Assembly: GCA_940671915.1 (NCBI GenBank)
Contig: CALNVZ010003435.1
Span: 7,764,228 to 7,828,227 of the forward strand
Reading direction: 5' to 3'
Length of the DNA: 64,000 bases
Source: Paracentrotus lividus
Lineage: Eukaryota > Echinodermata > Echinoidea > Camarodonta > Echinidae
The position numbers were made by a program, and so were the translations under genes. Of this stretch, positions 1 through 61,902 are shown one piece after another (position 1 is the stretch's first letter; each line of letters begins with the position of its first letter). The notes beneath the pieces are model-generated. The model worked only from the letters and a program-made list of their open reading frames with translations. It searched no databases and had not been told where the DNA came from.

Positions 1-68
1 AGTAGAAGAATCGTTCTGAAAGCTGATGGTCCCTTTTTAAATGATAATTTACTTCAAGATGAGATATT

Positions 69-1143
69 TGCCCTACTTTGCTATTCGTCCTCGAATCGTT
101 GCCAACCGAAATATTACCCCGAGAGAAATTTTGTCCCTATTGTTCCTATCCTTAACCCCGCCAACATAAGGAGCGCCCTCTCCGATAGGCCACCGCAACA
201 AATCTGTCATAATTCCTCTTTTCTTCTTTGCTGGTGAGAGTACAACTCAGAGTTTTTGTCCGTAAAAACGGGTTTGATATTGCAATTTGTGATATTTTGT
301 GTGTGTTGGTGAATTGTTGTTGGACCTCTGGAGGTTCTACCCTATCTGAAAATTTTAAGTGTTTTGTCATTATTGGCTGACGTTTGCGTTTTTTGGACGT
401 GTAATCGGGACAGCCTCCCCTTTCTACCTAACGTTGTGTAGTTTTTGGACCGGCGGTTCGGGCCCTTTTGTAATACATTCCCGCATCCTTTACAAATTCG
501 GTGGTCTGGTATTAGCAGGGGTTTTGTTATTGTTCTTCCCGTTCATTTAAGCTTTCTTGCTCTTTTGTTAGTAGTTGTTTTTTTTCATTTGTTAATACGG
601 TTTTGGTGTTGTTTTCAGATGGAATTTCTGTCAGGTCAAAATAGAGAGTTAGAAGCTTCTGTCTACGTGTTTTCTAGAAGGTACTTAGAGCACCCAATTC
701 GTCCGGGAAAGGAGTGCGAGGGAGAAGACAGGTAAAGAGAGGAGTTCCAGTAGATTTCGAGGGTAAGAGTCGGGATAAGGCCCGGAGCGCCGCGTACGAC
801 GGTGGCAGCTGGATAGTAACACACTAGGTCCTCGGTGGGTAAAGATGTCGTGGGGTCACATGGTGAGACCTGGGAGGTTAATTTTATTATTTACAATAAA
901 GAATTATATATTTGCCTACAATCCCTCCCTCCATCCCCCGGTCCATTAGCTACATGGATGTGTAGGCGGTAAGAGTAAAGAGGAAGATTATTGACAGATT
1001 TGTTGGCGGGTGGCCTATCGGGAGAGGGCGCCCTTTATGTTTGGCGGGGGGTTTATAGGATAGGAACAATAGGGACAAAATTTTCTCGGGGTTATAATAT
1101 TCGGTTGGCAAGCGATTCGAGGACGAATAGCAAAGTAGGCAAA
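69..1143. mobile_element. Fold-back element with ~160 bp inverted arms
   Basis: The sequence around 69-222 recurs inverted at about 977-1143, with shared words such as tattcgtcctcgaatcg and its complement cgattcgaggacgaata. A shorter word (aataaagaattatatatttg) occurs at about 895-914 and inverted at 1142-1161. The interior is more GC- and CpG-rich than its surroundings (for example 775-860) and has short unrecognised reading frames. I cannot assign a superfamily. A fold-back DNA transposon or a rearranged retroelement remnant are both possible. Confidence 0.55.
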
Positions 1144-1243
1144 TATATAATTCTTTATTGTAAATAATAAAATTAGTGATAATTTTTATGATTTTTTTTA
1201 TAGTGATCCTCTTAATTAATGAGATATGAATATTCATAATCAT

Positions 1244-1468
1244 GGTTACGGAGTGACGCAAAATGGACATGCATATTTGAGCAGAAAACATTTTGCTTAG
1301 ACTCTGTGAAATTTAAATGGCTATCACAATTTTGAGTTATTGATTGGATTCTATGTTATTCTAGGTATAATATGCCACCTTGCTTAAAAAAATTGGTTGA
1401 ATATTTTGTTAATTATGACTTAAAACTTGAACCCATGTCTGGTTACGGAGTGACGGTTACGGAGTGAC
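1244..1468 (+). repeat. Three copies of GGTTACGGAGTGAC
   Basis: The 14-mer occurs at 1244-1257, 1441-1454 and 1455-1468, the last two head to tail. Its role is unknown. It may be the edge or target duplication of a mobile element. Confidence 0.5.
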
Positions 1469-3497
1469 ATCTGCTTTCCTGGTCTTTTTCGTGAGGAGAA
1501 ATGCATTATAAAGAAATATTAATACCAAAGTTTGTTGGAGTGGTCCATAATAATTACATTAAGCCAAAAAAATTGGCAAAAAGTGACTAGATATAAGAAT
1601 TAGAGGCATTTAAAGCCCCATAGTCCCATACGTGCAAATTTGGGTTTGATCAATTATTCAGCGCAAGAATACTGAATCGTAAAATTTTTTAACTTAAATG
1701 ATTGATTGTATTGTAAAGAAGCCATTGTGGTAATTGCAGATCCTAATTTGCATTTTCAAAGGCACAGCGGCACATTAAAATTTCAGCTCCATGTCCTGTT
1801 TTGCTTGGAACTGCCCATAGTGAGGTTCAAGTATCTGAAACAGCCCAAATATACAGAACAGGGGTGGACTTTTGGGTCACAAGATACAGGTTTATCTCAT
1901 GTTTTATCTAAATCTCTATTATTTACATTTCTTAGTGGAAAAATTAGGGGAACTCCCCAGGAGTAAAGTTTCCTTCATGTATATACACATGTAGGATCAT
2001 AGTTGCTGCAGACTTTTATATTAAAGTAGTCCTCCAGGCTGCAATTGAATTGATTTGAATAAATGAAGTTAATGTAAACAAACAAAATACTGAAAATTGT
2101 ATTAAAATCAGAAGAAAAATAGTAAGTTATAACATTTCAAATTTAATGTATTTTAGTATAAGTTCTATTCATATTCTCATGATTATTCAATGAGCACCCT
2201 GATGATGTCATACATCACCTCCATTATTTCTTTTGTATTTTATTATAAAATCATATTTTCTGCTCCAAGAACATAAAAAACAGAGAAATTTCAGCCTGGG
2301 GTCCTCATTAAAATTGCATGTTGATTACAAGTAAACAGAGGATAATTTACAATGGCTGATAATTTAAATATCAAAATAGCTTTATCATAATCAAATAATA
2401 TTTGAGTCTATAGTCATAATCATGAACACATTGTGAAATCTTGAAGTAATTAAAAAGAAATAAATATAATAAAAAACCCAGGCTGGTATCTTTAAATATG
2501 CTATGAAAAAAATAATGTTTTATAAAAAGAGAGTATTTTCTTTCTTGAATTAAAAAAGTTGCCAACTATGCATGAAGGCCAGAGACTGAAACTATATATA
2601 TAGTGAAATGTTTGTATGTGATTGTGCCAATGATGTTTTTGATAGGTTGAGCTGCCAACATAATGCAGCCTTTTTGATTTTTGAAACAATGAATTTGATA
2701 TCTCCTGTACATGGACTACTGCTTCAGGAAAGGCTGGTGTTATTTTCAGGAAGGATATAATAAGGCAGGCATTGAAAAAATCTTTTATCAGGAAAATAAA
2801 AGGCCATCTACTTTGAAGCTGGGGGTATAGTTTTGGTCATTCTAAAAATACAAACTTTCAAAATTGCAGGAGTTATTTAGTTTTCAAATGCAAATAAATC
2901 CATGATTTTGTTTCCTCATTTTATATGCCTTCTCTGACACAAGAGAAACATAAATAGCAGTTATACATACATTTGTATGCGCAAATGTAGATTCCTTCAT
3001 GTACATGTAGGACTTTAGCTTAGGATATATTAATTCCTGGTTTCATATATCAGACAGATATCTGTCCTTCACACACCACATATCATTGCCAATGTGTGCA
3101 ACTAATGCACTGGAAAGAATGTGTATTGATTTTTCTTCCTGTAAAACTTTGATGTACATGTACTGATTACGCATTTACATGTAAGAGTATATTTAATTTG
3201 GCCGGGATGGATTCCAGGAGATATGAAAAGATGGGTCTTTAGTCAAGTGCAATTTTAAGATGGGATGTGCATGTAATTCATTCTAATTTTTATATCAAAT
3301 ATGATGAAATACAGAAGGGCATTGCATGTATTCATGATTAGAAATTATTTTTAGTTATCCCCTCTTTGGCAACTTGCTGTCTCCGAAATACATTGTAAAA
3401 ACTTTATTAATTATCTTTTTGTTGAACATTCAATAATCCATTGTATGTGTAGAGTAATCATTGAGATTATTGTATCGGTCATCATTGTGAAAATAAT

Positions 3498-3511
3498 GTT
3501 GCCATGGAAAC
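3498..3511. promoter_or_regulatory. RFX-type X-box-like palindrome
   Basis: GTTGCCATGGAAAC differs by one base from the symmetric RFX factor X-box GTTGCCATGGCAAC. It lies in sequence with no visible coding potential. This is only a motif match; activity is not shown. Confidence 0.3.
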
Positions 3512-5999
3512 AACCCATCTTCTATTGATCATTTACTTTCATCCGTCTTTCAATTTGTGGCCCTCACAAATGATTGAAATCAATTTCTCAGTCTCATGAT
3601 TTTTATTTTACTAGCATAGATTGGAAGCAATCACCAACGTGTTTGTCTTCCATAGATAAATGATTGGAGCCCGTGGTTGCTTCTCAGGTTTCGTTCATCA
3701 ATGTACAATGGACTTGATAAAAAATGACTTGTGATAAAATGAAATCAGTTTGGTATCAGCAATTTACAGAGACCATCCATTCCAATCTTGTATTTAGGTT
3801 TAATCACGATTCTGCTTCTCTACGCCTTCAAAGATAGGGGTGGGGGGGAACGAATGTCAACGGATATCCCACCAAAGAAATAGGATTTAAATGAAACTCT
3901 ACCTTTGAATGGGACCACACATTTACAGTGTACTAGAGCAGTATTTTGGTCTTTAAGTTGCATTTAATTATTTATTTATTTATGGTCCTGTACCCTTGCA
4001 ATAATATTCTCACTTCATTTCTGACATATACAGGTGTATCAAAGAATTTAACTGCTTTGTCCGACCAAAATATTTTGGAAATATTTTTGTGATACCTTTA
4101 TAATTTGGTAGTTTTCTAGTACATGTATCTCGTCTCTCCTCTCCTCTGATATCATTTAAAATATTATCACATATAATTAAAGTTATGTACATGTACAGTT
4201 GAAATGGTAAGTTTGGAATCTATGAAAACAAAGGATTTTTTTTTTTGTGACAAGAAAATCTTGGAATCAGTTATTGGGGGAATATTAGTTCCTGGAAGAG
4301 GGGGAGTTATGCACACATCAAAGTGAACATTTCCATTCTACTAGTATCACACACACATACACACAATGTACATGTGCATTGGTTTGTATTATTGGACTGG
4401 AGAGACTCAATTCATCAAATGAAAAAAATATGAAAATTGATGGGCAGGAAAATTGGAAGTGATTACTGTCATTAAACATTATTGATCATGGAGCTTATTG
4501 GGTTTACGAGGGGCCCCCCTGTACTTCTTCAATGTTCTCATGGTAGTTATGGGTAGAGAGGATGTCAGAATCAGTTTATCGTGATAGACACATTGCTTTT
4601 ATGGTTTCGCCCAGCACAATGGAACATTGTGGTTTTGTTACTATCAAAAGCCCAAGTCACATGCATATAAAGGGAGATTTAGGCTTTTTGATTGTGTGAT
4701 AAATATATTGATTTTACAAAGATAATTTCTTGACACACACAAAGTATTTGTCCCCAAAACAGCTTCCCCCTCTTTTTTTTTTTTTTTTTTTTTTTTTGGG
4801 GGGGGGGTGGATGAAGGGGCATTCTTTGAGGGGTACCAACATCAACGTTTGAATCTTTCTTTGTGAGTTAATGGTATTGCAAGGAGAAGGGATGGGGACA
4901 TCGATCAATCTACATTTAAGTTTGATATTTTTTTGATAACATTTAATAGGCCTACCTGCACAGACCAATATCTAAATATTTTTCCCACTTTTGTTTACAA
5001 TCCTAACAGTAATTCTTGGAATAACTTGATATGTAGATCTTTAATGTATACACATTTATAGTTGTCCGCTTTATGTATTTTTTTTTTTCTATGGGAAAGA
5101 GAAGATTGTAATTTTGTGAGAATTGAATTGATGGCCTCTCTGTAAATGTACAATTTATTTTCACACCTATTGAGAAAGGTGGCTGTCAAACTATATAACA
5201 ATACTCCTCTAATACACAAATTTGAAGGGTCTGTGCTCTTTCACGAGGCATCACAAATGCTGCTTTTATAGAACCTTTGTCCTGGCAAAAGATTTAATCC
5301 AATGATTGAAGTGCAATGAAGCAATATGGCCATGTTGTGTTATTGTTAAATATGGTTAAATCAAGTATGTTTGACCTCATATTGTGACTAATTCTTTACG
5401 AGTGTTTTGTAAAATCAGACAACAAGATTTTGCCATTTGTACCCACGCAACAGGTTGCCTCTATTACCGCAGCTTTCATACCTTCTTTAATTGAGTGAAT
5501 ATCTGCTGGTAACATGTTGGAGGATATGAATATATGGAGCTTATCATAATGCAAAGTAAATTTTGATGATTTCTGTTTAATATAAGATGAACAATGATAA
5601 ATTCGATAATTCAAGAGGACATAATTTTTAATGATAATGTACATGTGTATCTATATTTATTTATTTTTTTCTTAAAAGTTGAAGTACATTTACATTGTCT
5701 TTTTTTCACTTTCAAATATCTCAAAAGTAAAGAATTCAGTTTTGCAATGCAGTTTTCTCTACCTTTGGACTTCAAGAGACTGACGGAAGTCGATGTTTGT
5801 TCCTTTTCCTTTTATGAAGGATTATGTTGATTAAACTGTACATTGTAGGTGCTCATGTGAGATTTATATGGAACAATCAATACAAGCGAGAAGTTTCCTT
5901 GAGCGGAGTACTTTTGCAAGCAACGATTCCTTTGCGTGCAAATGTGAACAGACAATACAACCATGAGCTGAAGCCTAGATAAGCATAAAAAGGAAATGT

Positions 6000-6266
6000 T
6001 CCCGGAAGATAGATAGCGGATGAAATAGGAGGATACATGGAGTGATAGAGAGGGATGGATGGATGGAGAGGACGAAGAAAGGATGGAGGTGGGTGGGGAT
6101 GATGAGAGGGAAGGGAGGATGTAGAATGGGGTTGAAATGATAAGAGGTTGAGAGAGATAGAAAGAAGACAGATATTAGACAGACAGGGGTGGGCGGAGTT
6201 GAGATGTTATGTGGGAAGAAATAGATTTGTATGCTAAGAAGGGAGACAGAGAGAGAGAGAGAGAGG

Positions 6267-6304
<38 letters not shown>

Positions 6305-6410
6305 GAGGGGAAGGGGGAGATAAATAAGAAATAAACGGAGGAGGTGTTTAGATATATTTGGGAACAAAAAAAAAAAAAAAGAAAAAAGAGAAAAAAGAGC
6401 AAGATGATAC
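6000..6410 (+). repeat. Long purine tract with (GA)n core
   Basis: About 400 bp of nearly pure A/G on the + strand, with GGAT and GGAGA words and a (GA)n run at about 6247-6302, followed by an A-rich stretch. Reading frames of up to 130 codons on the minus strand are Leu/Ser translations of this tract. Confidence 0.85.
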
Positions 6411-7250
6411 TATACGACATAAGTGTAGGCCTACATGTCTCAATATGAGAAATGGAGGACAACTAAAAGGATGTGAAGTTTTTGATAGGTACAGGTCTTT
6501 TTAGTTGTCGACACCCTATTAGGAATCTTGATATAGTAAGGGTTAAAGTTAGTTCGGGTGTCAGCAAATGGCAACAGCCCTATGTGCATGTACATATTCT
6601 AGGAATGAAAGTGGCCGAGAGCGTGCAAAGGAGAAAGATGGGGGGGAAGGCGATGCTTGATATAAGGACGACGGCGGTGGAAAGAATCGAATCAGCCAAC
6701 TGAGCGATGGTCTACTATTGATTGGGGGCACACAGGTGGGGCTGAGGGGTAACTAACTAGCAGGGATATGGGTCTCATCACGTCTTGCCTGTATCCTCAC
6801 ACACCCAAATTAGAAAGCTTTATGAAATCTCCTCATATTCACATTGCCCTAGTACATATCAGCGGATACCTCCCATAGGCTCTCAAATTAAGCGTGTAAT
6901 TCTATTTTCTCCAATCGCTCTGCTACATTACACATTGAGGTCCATCTCAAATGTAATTGTCAAAAGGGAACCTGAACTTATTCTATTTTTTTTAATATCT
7001 AGTACTTGGGCATTGTATGTAGCTAAAATCATTAAATCCCCACGAAAGTCTGAGTGATCATCCCACAAGGAAATAATTTTGGTCTACTTTACAGGGCATA
7101 GAAACAAGTAAACTGCCCCAAAATGTACACTGAAAGTTTCTACCATCATGACCATTGGGGACACATAAAAATATTCAACAAACATATTTTCATTGTGATT
7201 TTTTACTTTGATTGTTGAATATTTGTATCTGTAACAATTCACAATTTTAT

Positions 7251-7725
7251 TTAAAGCTGGGTTATAGTTTCGGTAACAAAAAAGGGATCGGCATGTAACC
7301 GATCAATTATAGTCTCATGTTGTCCACATTGCACTAAAAGATATGTGTGAGAGATCTTGTGATATTCCTTTCAATGATATCCGGTGAATTTCAGTGTAAA
7401 TTTTTGAAAGAATCATAAGGTAACAGTTGTTTTAGGCCTTTGTCGCGATGCCCGCATGAATGGTGCGTAACGATCCTTGTGTATTACCCACACAATAAAA
7501 TCCACATTGGTTTTCCACCACGTGAACGCTGAGTTGACTCTCTCAAAAGCTGGGACCCCGGTTGTTTTATAATATCATATCAATAAACATTCTGAAATGA
7601 GTTTTTATGTATTATTGTTCACATCACTATAGTTTTAGGATGCATTCTTTCCTATTATCCGTGAATGAATTCAATTAGCAAAGTATAACTTTTTCAGATC
7701 CCAAAAAAATATAACCCATCTTTAA
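7251..7725. mobile_element. TTAA-flanked non-autonomous transposon, copy 1
   Basis: Begins ttaaagctgggttatag and ends ataacccatctttaa, an imperfect inverted terminal repeat flanked by TTAA. The interior (tctcatgttg-cacattg, gatattcctttca, cccgcatgaatgg) is shared with 11391-11876. It has no transposase frame. TTAA targets suggest a piggyBac-like mobiliser, but the termini do not begin CCY, so the superfamily is uncertain. Confidence 0.65.
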
Positions 7726-8589
7726 TTAGTAGAGTTCTAATCAATAACCTGTAAATGGATGCAGATTTACATAAATTACCTTCATAACCATTCAAATAAA
7801 GATGAGCTGAAATGGGTCAAGTATACTTCAGGCATGCACTTGTACTCTGAACATCATGTTGAATAATTTATTTGTTTTAGGAGGCCCTGCTTATCAGCTG
7901 AAGATGGTAACATGGTATTATACTATATACACTGTACATAAATGTCCATGTATGTTGGCTTTACTTCAATCAATATATTATAAAAGGATACAGACTTTAT
8001 TACCCATGTATTATAAAAAAGGGTCTTGAATTTAGTCTGGCTAAATTGCAACATATTTTCATATGCATAAGTGTCATCATTTCCTCAATGCTGTTCTTTT
8101 CTTCTTCTTTTTTGCCTGGGCTTTTCAAATTAAAATTTGAAGAAAAAAAATATATTTCAAGCAAGATGTATTTCGAGTTGTAGTATTTATGAAAACAAAA
8201 GTTTTTATTACTGAACAAAAATGAACTATGGCACTCACTACATGTTCATATTTATGAGCAGTTATGCAAGGACAGGTGTTAAACACTTTTGGTATTTATA
8301 AAGAATACTGAAGTTCAGTAATAAGCAAAGTAATGTATAAATGTGTATGAACGGTTTATACATTGTATGTATGTTACATTTGTAGCATCAATCATTGCAA
8401 AGTACTTTATTTATATTTGTTGATATTTTATTTGTTTTCAAAAGTTCCTAGAAAAGCAATTTCACATTTGTTATTATGTTTGATACTCATTTTACTTTCA
8501 AATGGCTTTTAAAATTGTCCTTTTTATTGATGTCCCAATTGACTCAGGCCATTGAAAACAGCCAATTTGTGATTATGATGTCTTTTAAT

Positions 8590-8760
8590 GTAATGGGTCA
8601 TGGGTTCGAACCCCGGCCGCGTCATACCAAAAAGACGTTAAAAAATGGTAGTTACTGCTTCCCTGTTTGGTGTTCAACAAGAGAGGGATAGAGCGACGTC
8701 CTTCTGGCGCTGCTCAGCAGCTGCCGGGCCCACGAGAAAAGGGGCAAAATAAATATCCTT
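8590..8760 (+). mobile_element. tRNA-derived SINE-like fragment
   Basis: Contains a good RNA polymerase III B box, GGTTCGAACCC, at about 8603-8613, followed by ccggccgcgtcatacc and a GC-rich body. No tRNA A box or cloverleaf is visible, so it is not a tRNA gene. The body resembles repeated SINE sequence common in marine invertebrates. Confidence 0.5.
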
Positions 8761-10609
8761 TCCGGGCAATAAAATTTGGAGCATTTTTTAAATTATATTG
8801 TAGTTCTCAAACCCTTGGCCACTTTAAATAGTCTTGTTTAGTTTCAGTACAAAATCAGAGAAGTACAGTACATGTATTGTTTGTGATTCAGATATTGATA
8901 TTTTGTTTTTACAGAATGTACAAGCTAAATGTGATCCTGGTGATGTATTTGCAAAGTGTGTCTCTGTGATACTTGTGGGTTTCTTTTGTGTTTTTTTTTT
9001 TTATGAAAAAACATGACATTAAATACTGTAATGGAAGGGTCATAAAAAGATAATGGATTTTAAAACCACTTGTTCTCAATAAAATAGTATAATAAATATT
9101 AATTAATGGCCTTATTAGTTTCAATCTTTCATTACAAGTTTTTATCACATGCAGGTCAATGGTCTTAGTGTACCATATGTTTGTGCAAATATCCTTACAC
9201 TATAAAGTATATTTATTATAAATTTTGACATTTATTGTTGTGGTCAATCATGTCAAATCTGTATTGATCATTGTACACATTCATGCTTACCTGACTTTTA
9301 TGGTACATGCACTGTGCCATAGTGCCATAAGGCCTCTCTTATGAAAAGAAAGATCTATTTTATGCAAATCTTACCAGAGGGATGCTCTTTAGACCACTTA
9401 TATCAGTTGAATGCAAGAATGGCCGCAATAAAAGGCAACTCTAAACATCACCATGATCTTTAAACTCCATCAATATTTGTTACCAGGGCATAGGATGTGA
9501 CGTGTTGGCATTTAGTACTCTGAATATTTACAAAAGCTTATTTATGCGATGCCATGCGGGGAATTTAGAAGATGATTGTTTTTCCAATTTTGCAAAGTTC
9601 ATTATTTTTTCCCTCGTTTATGAGCTCATCATGATATCAGTGCTATATATCCTGTGAATTTGCCATTTTAGATGTGTTTTCAAATTTACATGTAAGAGAG
9701 TACATATCCCAATCCTAATCCAGTCATGTATTATTTCCATAATTATGATATAATAATTATCCACAATATGATTCTGCCCTGAATATGAGAGAGATATTCA
9801 ATCATTTATAACCTGATACTGTACACTCCATATTAATATTCCGCTAGACCAGAAGTACAAATGTAAGTGCAGCTTTTCAGGATGTATAAAGTATTGTTCT
9901 TGCTTTGAGTGAACATAATATTAATAATCGGATTATGATGATGGTGAAATCATTAAGCACTGTACCACCAGAAACGTTAGGGTTTTTAAAGGTCGGGCAA
10001 TCTAAGCGTATTAGGTGAAGAGCTATTTTGAGACACATAATCGGCCATGCTTCTTTGCCCATAATGGCTTCATACTTGTATATGTGTAGTGGTTTTGATG
10101 TAGGACAAGATGGTGATTTTTTTTTCCCCATAAAGAAATGATGGACTTTTTAATGAGTTGTAGAATTGATTCTGTGTGGAATCTAGTATGAGAATGATAC
10201 AGTGTCTTGAGATCCTTTGTAATGACAGAGAGAGAGAAAGAGAGAGAAGCAGAATTCAGAATGATGAAAAAATGCACAAATATTCTACATGTATTCATTT
10301 AAGTTATTATGATCCTTGATATTTTTTTATAGTGTTTTACCTGACATGATGTATAATTTAAATAAAACATTCAGCTGTATGTTGAAGAAATTTCTTATTA
10401 AAGTACAGACAACTAAAGCCTACATGTATGCCACATGTAATATCTTTCTTTCATGAAGTGTGTCATCTGTAAATTGAGGTGAATTACCACTCTGGCTCGT
10501 GGCAGATTAATCACATTCAGTTTTATTGTAATATTGAAAAGTATAAGTATGGTATTATTGCAGGCCTAAAATTTCACTTTTCTGTACTTTCCTTTTGTTA
10601 AATCTACAG

Positions 10610-59709
<49,100 letters not shown>

Positions 59710-60508
59710 CCGGCGTTATGTGTGATTACCTCATGCAATGTAAATACCTGAATGGTTTTTAATACTCGTTTCCACACACATGCCAGTCCTATGTTCACTG
59801 TATACCAGATGGGATTTGTGCAGAAAACCCTAATTGAATATATATTATATGGATCATTATTTGTTCACATAACACCTCATATACCATTGATTTTGAATAG
59901 CAGAGACTGTATACATTTTCCATAAATTGAGAAATTATGATTTCAACCTTGTTTCAAGGTCTAGGGCCTACTTCAGCTTCTGCTTCAGCTTGTTTCTTGA
60001 GCTGGCCAAAGGGGAACTCCCTTTCCAATTGTTTCATTTTGTCTTCCTAGCTTTAAAACTTTTTGTGTGTGATTTGGGACTTTGTTGGGACTTTGTTTCA
60101 TACATGTATTTGGTTTATGCACACTTAATCCAAGTAACACATTTATGGTACCATTATTTTCCATCTCCCTCCACTAGTTTAGTTTTCTCAAGATTTTGTT
60201 TATTTGAAGCTACCTTATTGCTACAAGGCCATTATAAACTGCCAGTAAATTCAGGGCAGTAGATTTCAAGCTGCATGAGCACTGTTTGTTTTCACCATTG
60301 CTTATTGGTGTGTTTGTTTCACAAGAATAATTATGTTATTAGATGATAAATACACTGTAAGAACTTTCAAAAGGAAGCAATGGTTTATACATGAAACAAA
60401 GAGAATGATTAATACAAAAGAAGTTAACCATACAATAGGGAAAATACACAAATTCAAAGGTAAAAAAAGTTAAGATAATTTTGCAATCATAATTTTATGG
60501 CTGCTATA

Positions 60509-61336
60509 CCGAGTGAGTCAGAAAAAACTTTACACCTAGAAAAATGTTAATAAAAAGAAAACCAATTTATAAAACCCAAATTCTTATTCATATTCTGAAA
60601 GAGTAACTCCTCCTGCATCTTTTGGTACCAATTTGTGTGTTATATCTTTACGCTTGGATGAACAAGGCGCTTTGCTTACGAACATATAAATTTCGAATTG
60701 TGCAAAAGTGGGAGTAAAATCAAAACAACAAAAGCTATCAAAAAAGCAACTCTATCCTAATTAATATAGCATAACAAAAATGTCTTGCGCCAAATAACTT
60801 GGCATTGGCGTTGTTACACATATCGACTACATTTTGTGTGAAAATGAGATAGATATGTAGAGTCAAGCATGAGTGAGCACACGTCAAAGACAAAATTATC
60901 ACTTTACAAAAGTATTAAGAGGCCTTTTTAGGTCTGTCAGTGACAGTTTACTTTTTGATGTGTACTCATTCATGGAGTACTTGATGAATCAACTAATTTT
61001 TTACACAGAATCTAGTCGATAACTGTACCAACACCCTCGCCGAGTTATTTCGCTCAAAACATTTTCGTTAAAAAGTTATGTGATTTTATTCGTGATGGAG
61101 TTGATTTTTTTGTCAGCTTTTGTTGTTTCAATTTCATCCCCACCCTTGCACAATTTGCATGTTCGCAAACAATGCATCGTGTTCATCCAAGCGTCATGAC
61201 ATACCACACAAAAATGGTACCAGAAGATAAGGGAGGAGTTACTCTTTTAGAATATGTATAAGAATTTGGGGTTTATAAATTGGTTTTCTTTTTATTGACA
61301 TTTTTCTAGGTGTAAAGTTTTTTTTTACTCACTCGG
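60509..61336. mobile_element. Palindromic element with CCGAGTGAGT ends
   Basis: ccgagtgagtcagaaaaaac pairs with gtttttttttactcactcgg. Pairing continues inward (aactttacacctagaaaaat / attttctaggtgtaaag; gagtaactcctcc / ggaggagttactc; aacaacaaaagct / agcttttgttgtt). About 830 bp, fold-back, no transposase. Confidence 0.8.
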
Positions 61337-61902
61337 AATATTGGATGAATGATGGTCCATGTTGAAATCAATTCAATACCCCCCCCCCACCTCCTCCTCC
61401 CCATTTCATATCACACCACACCAGTATTTCACATATATATTTAATAAAACAAACTATTTACAAGTAGATAATATAATGATAGATTCCAGTTATTCATAGA
61501 CCCATTGTGTTAGATTGAATCCTTCCTGACCCAACATTTCATTGGTCACCTTCATTCTGATATATTCCAAATTCATTTTATCCTTTTATCTATCCACACT
61601 TTACCCTGACCCTCATCTTATTTTCACATCTTTTATGTTTTTTTTTTTCCATCTTTAATTGTCATTATTTGAGTTGTCATGCATGTGCAATGCTTGTTTT
61701 ATTGGAGAGTGTGCATATATAAATCTATGCATCTATGCAAGGGTTTTTTTTTTATTTTTCTTTTTCTTTAAGGCTTTGGCCTTGATTTCAGATCTTGTTG
61801 TTCTAGGCTTCTGTAAAACTCATGCTAAGATTTTTACCATCACAAGAACATGGGGCATCATTTATTTTGATGAAGATGGTTAGGTATGGTATCCACTTTG
61901 GT

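Larger units (their letters stand above)
1..10609. other. Upstream intron or 5' flank
   Basis: No coding exon is recognised. The region holds the fold-back element at 69-1143, a purine tract (6000-6410), a SINE-like piece (8590-8760), a TTAA-flanked transposon (7251-7725), an RFX-like X-box (3498-3511) and AT-rich sequence with many TACATGTA-type words. Exon A starts mid-codon, so at least one coding exon lies further upstream and this stretch is probably intronic. Confidence 0.6.

Noticed and set aside
5975-6462. Minus-strand open frames of 130 and 95 codons
   Set aside because: They are Leu/Ser/Phe translations of the purine tract and carry no domain.
8590-8640. tRNA gene
   Set aside because: Only a B box is present; there is no A box, acceptor stem or anticodon arm.
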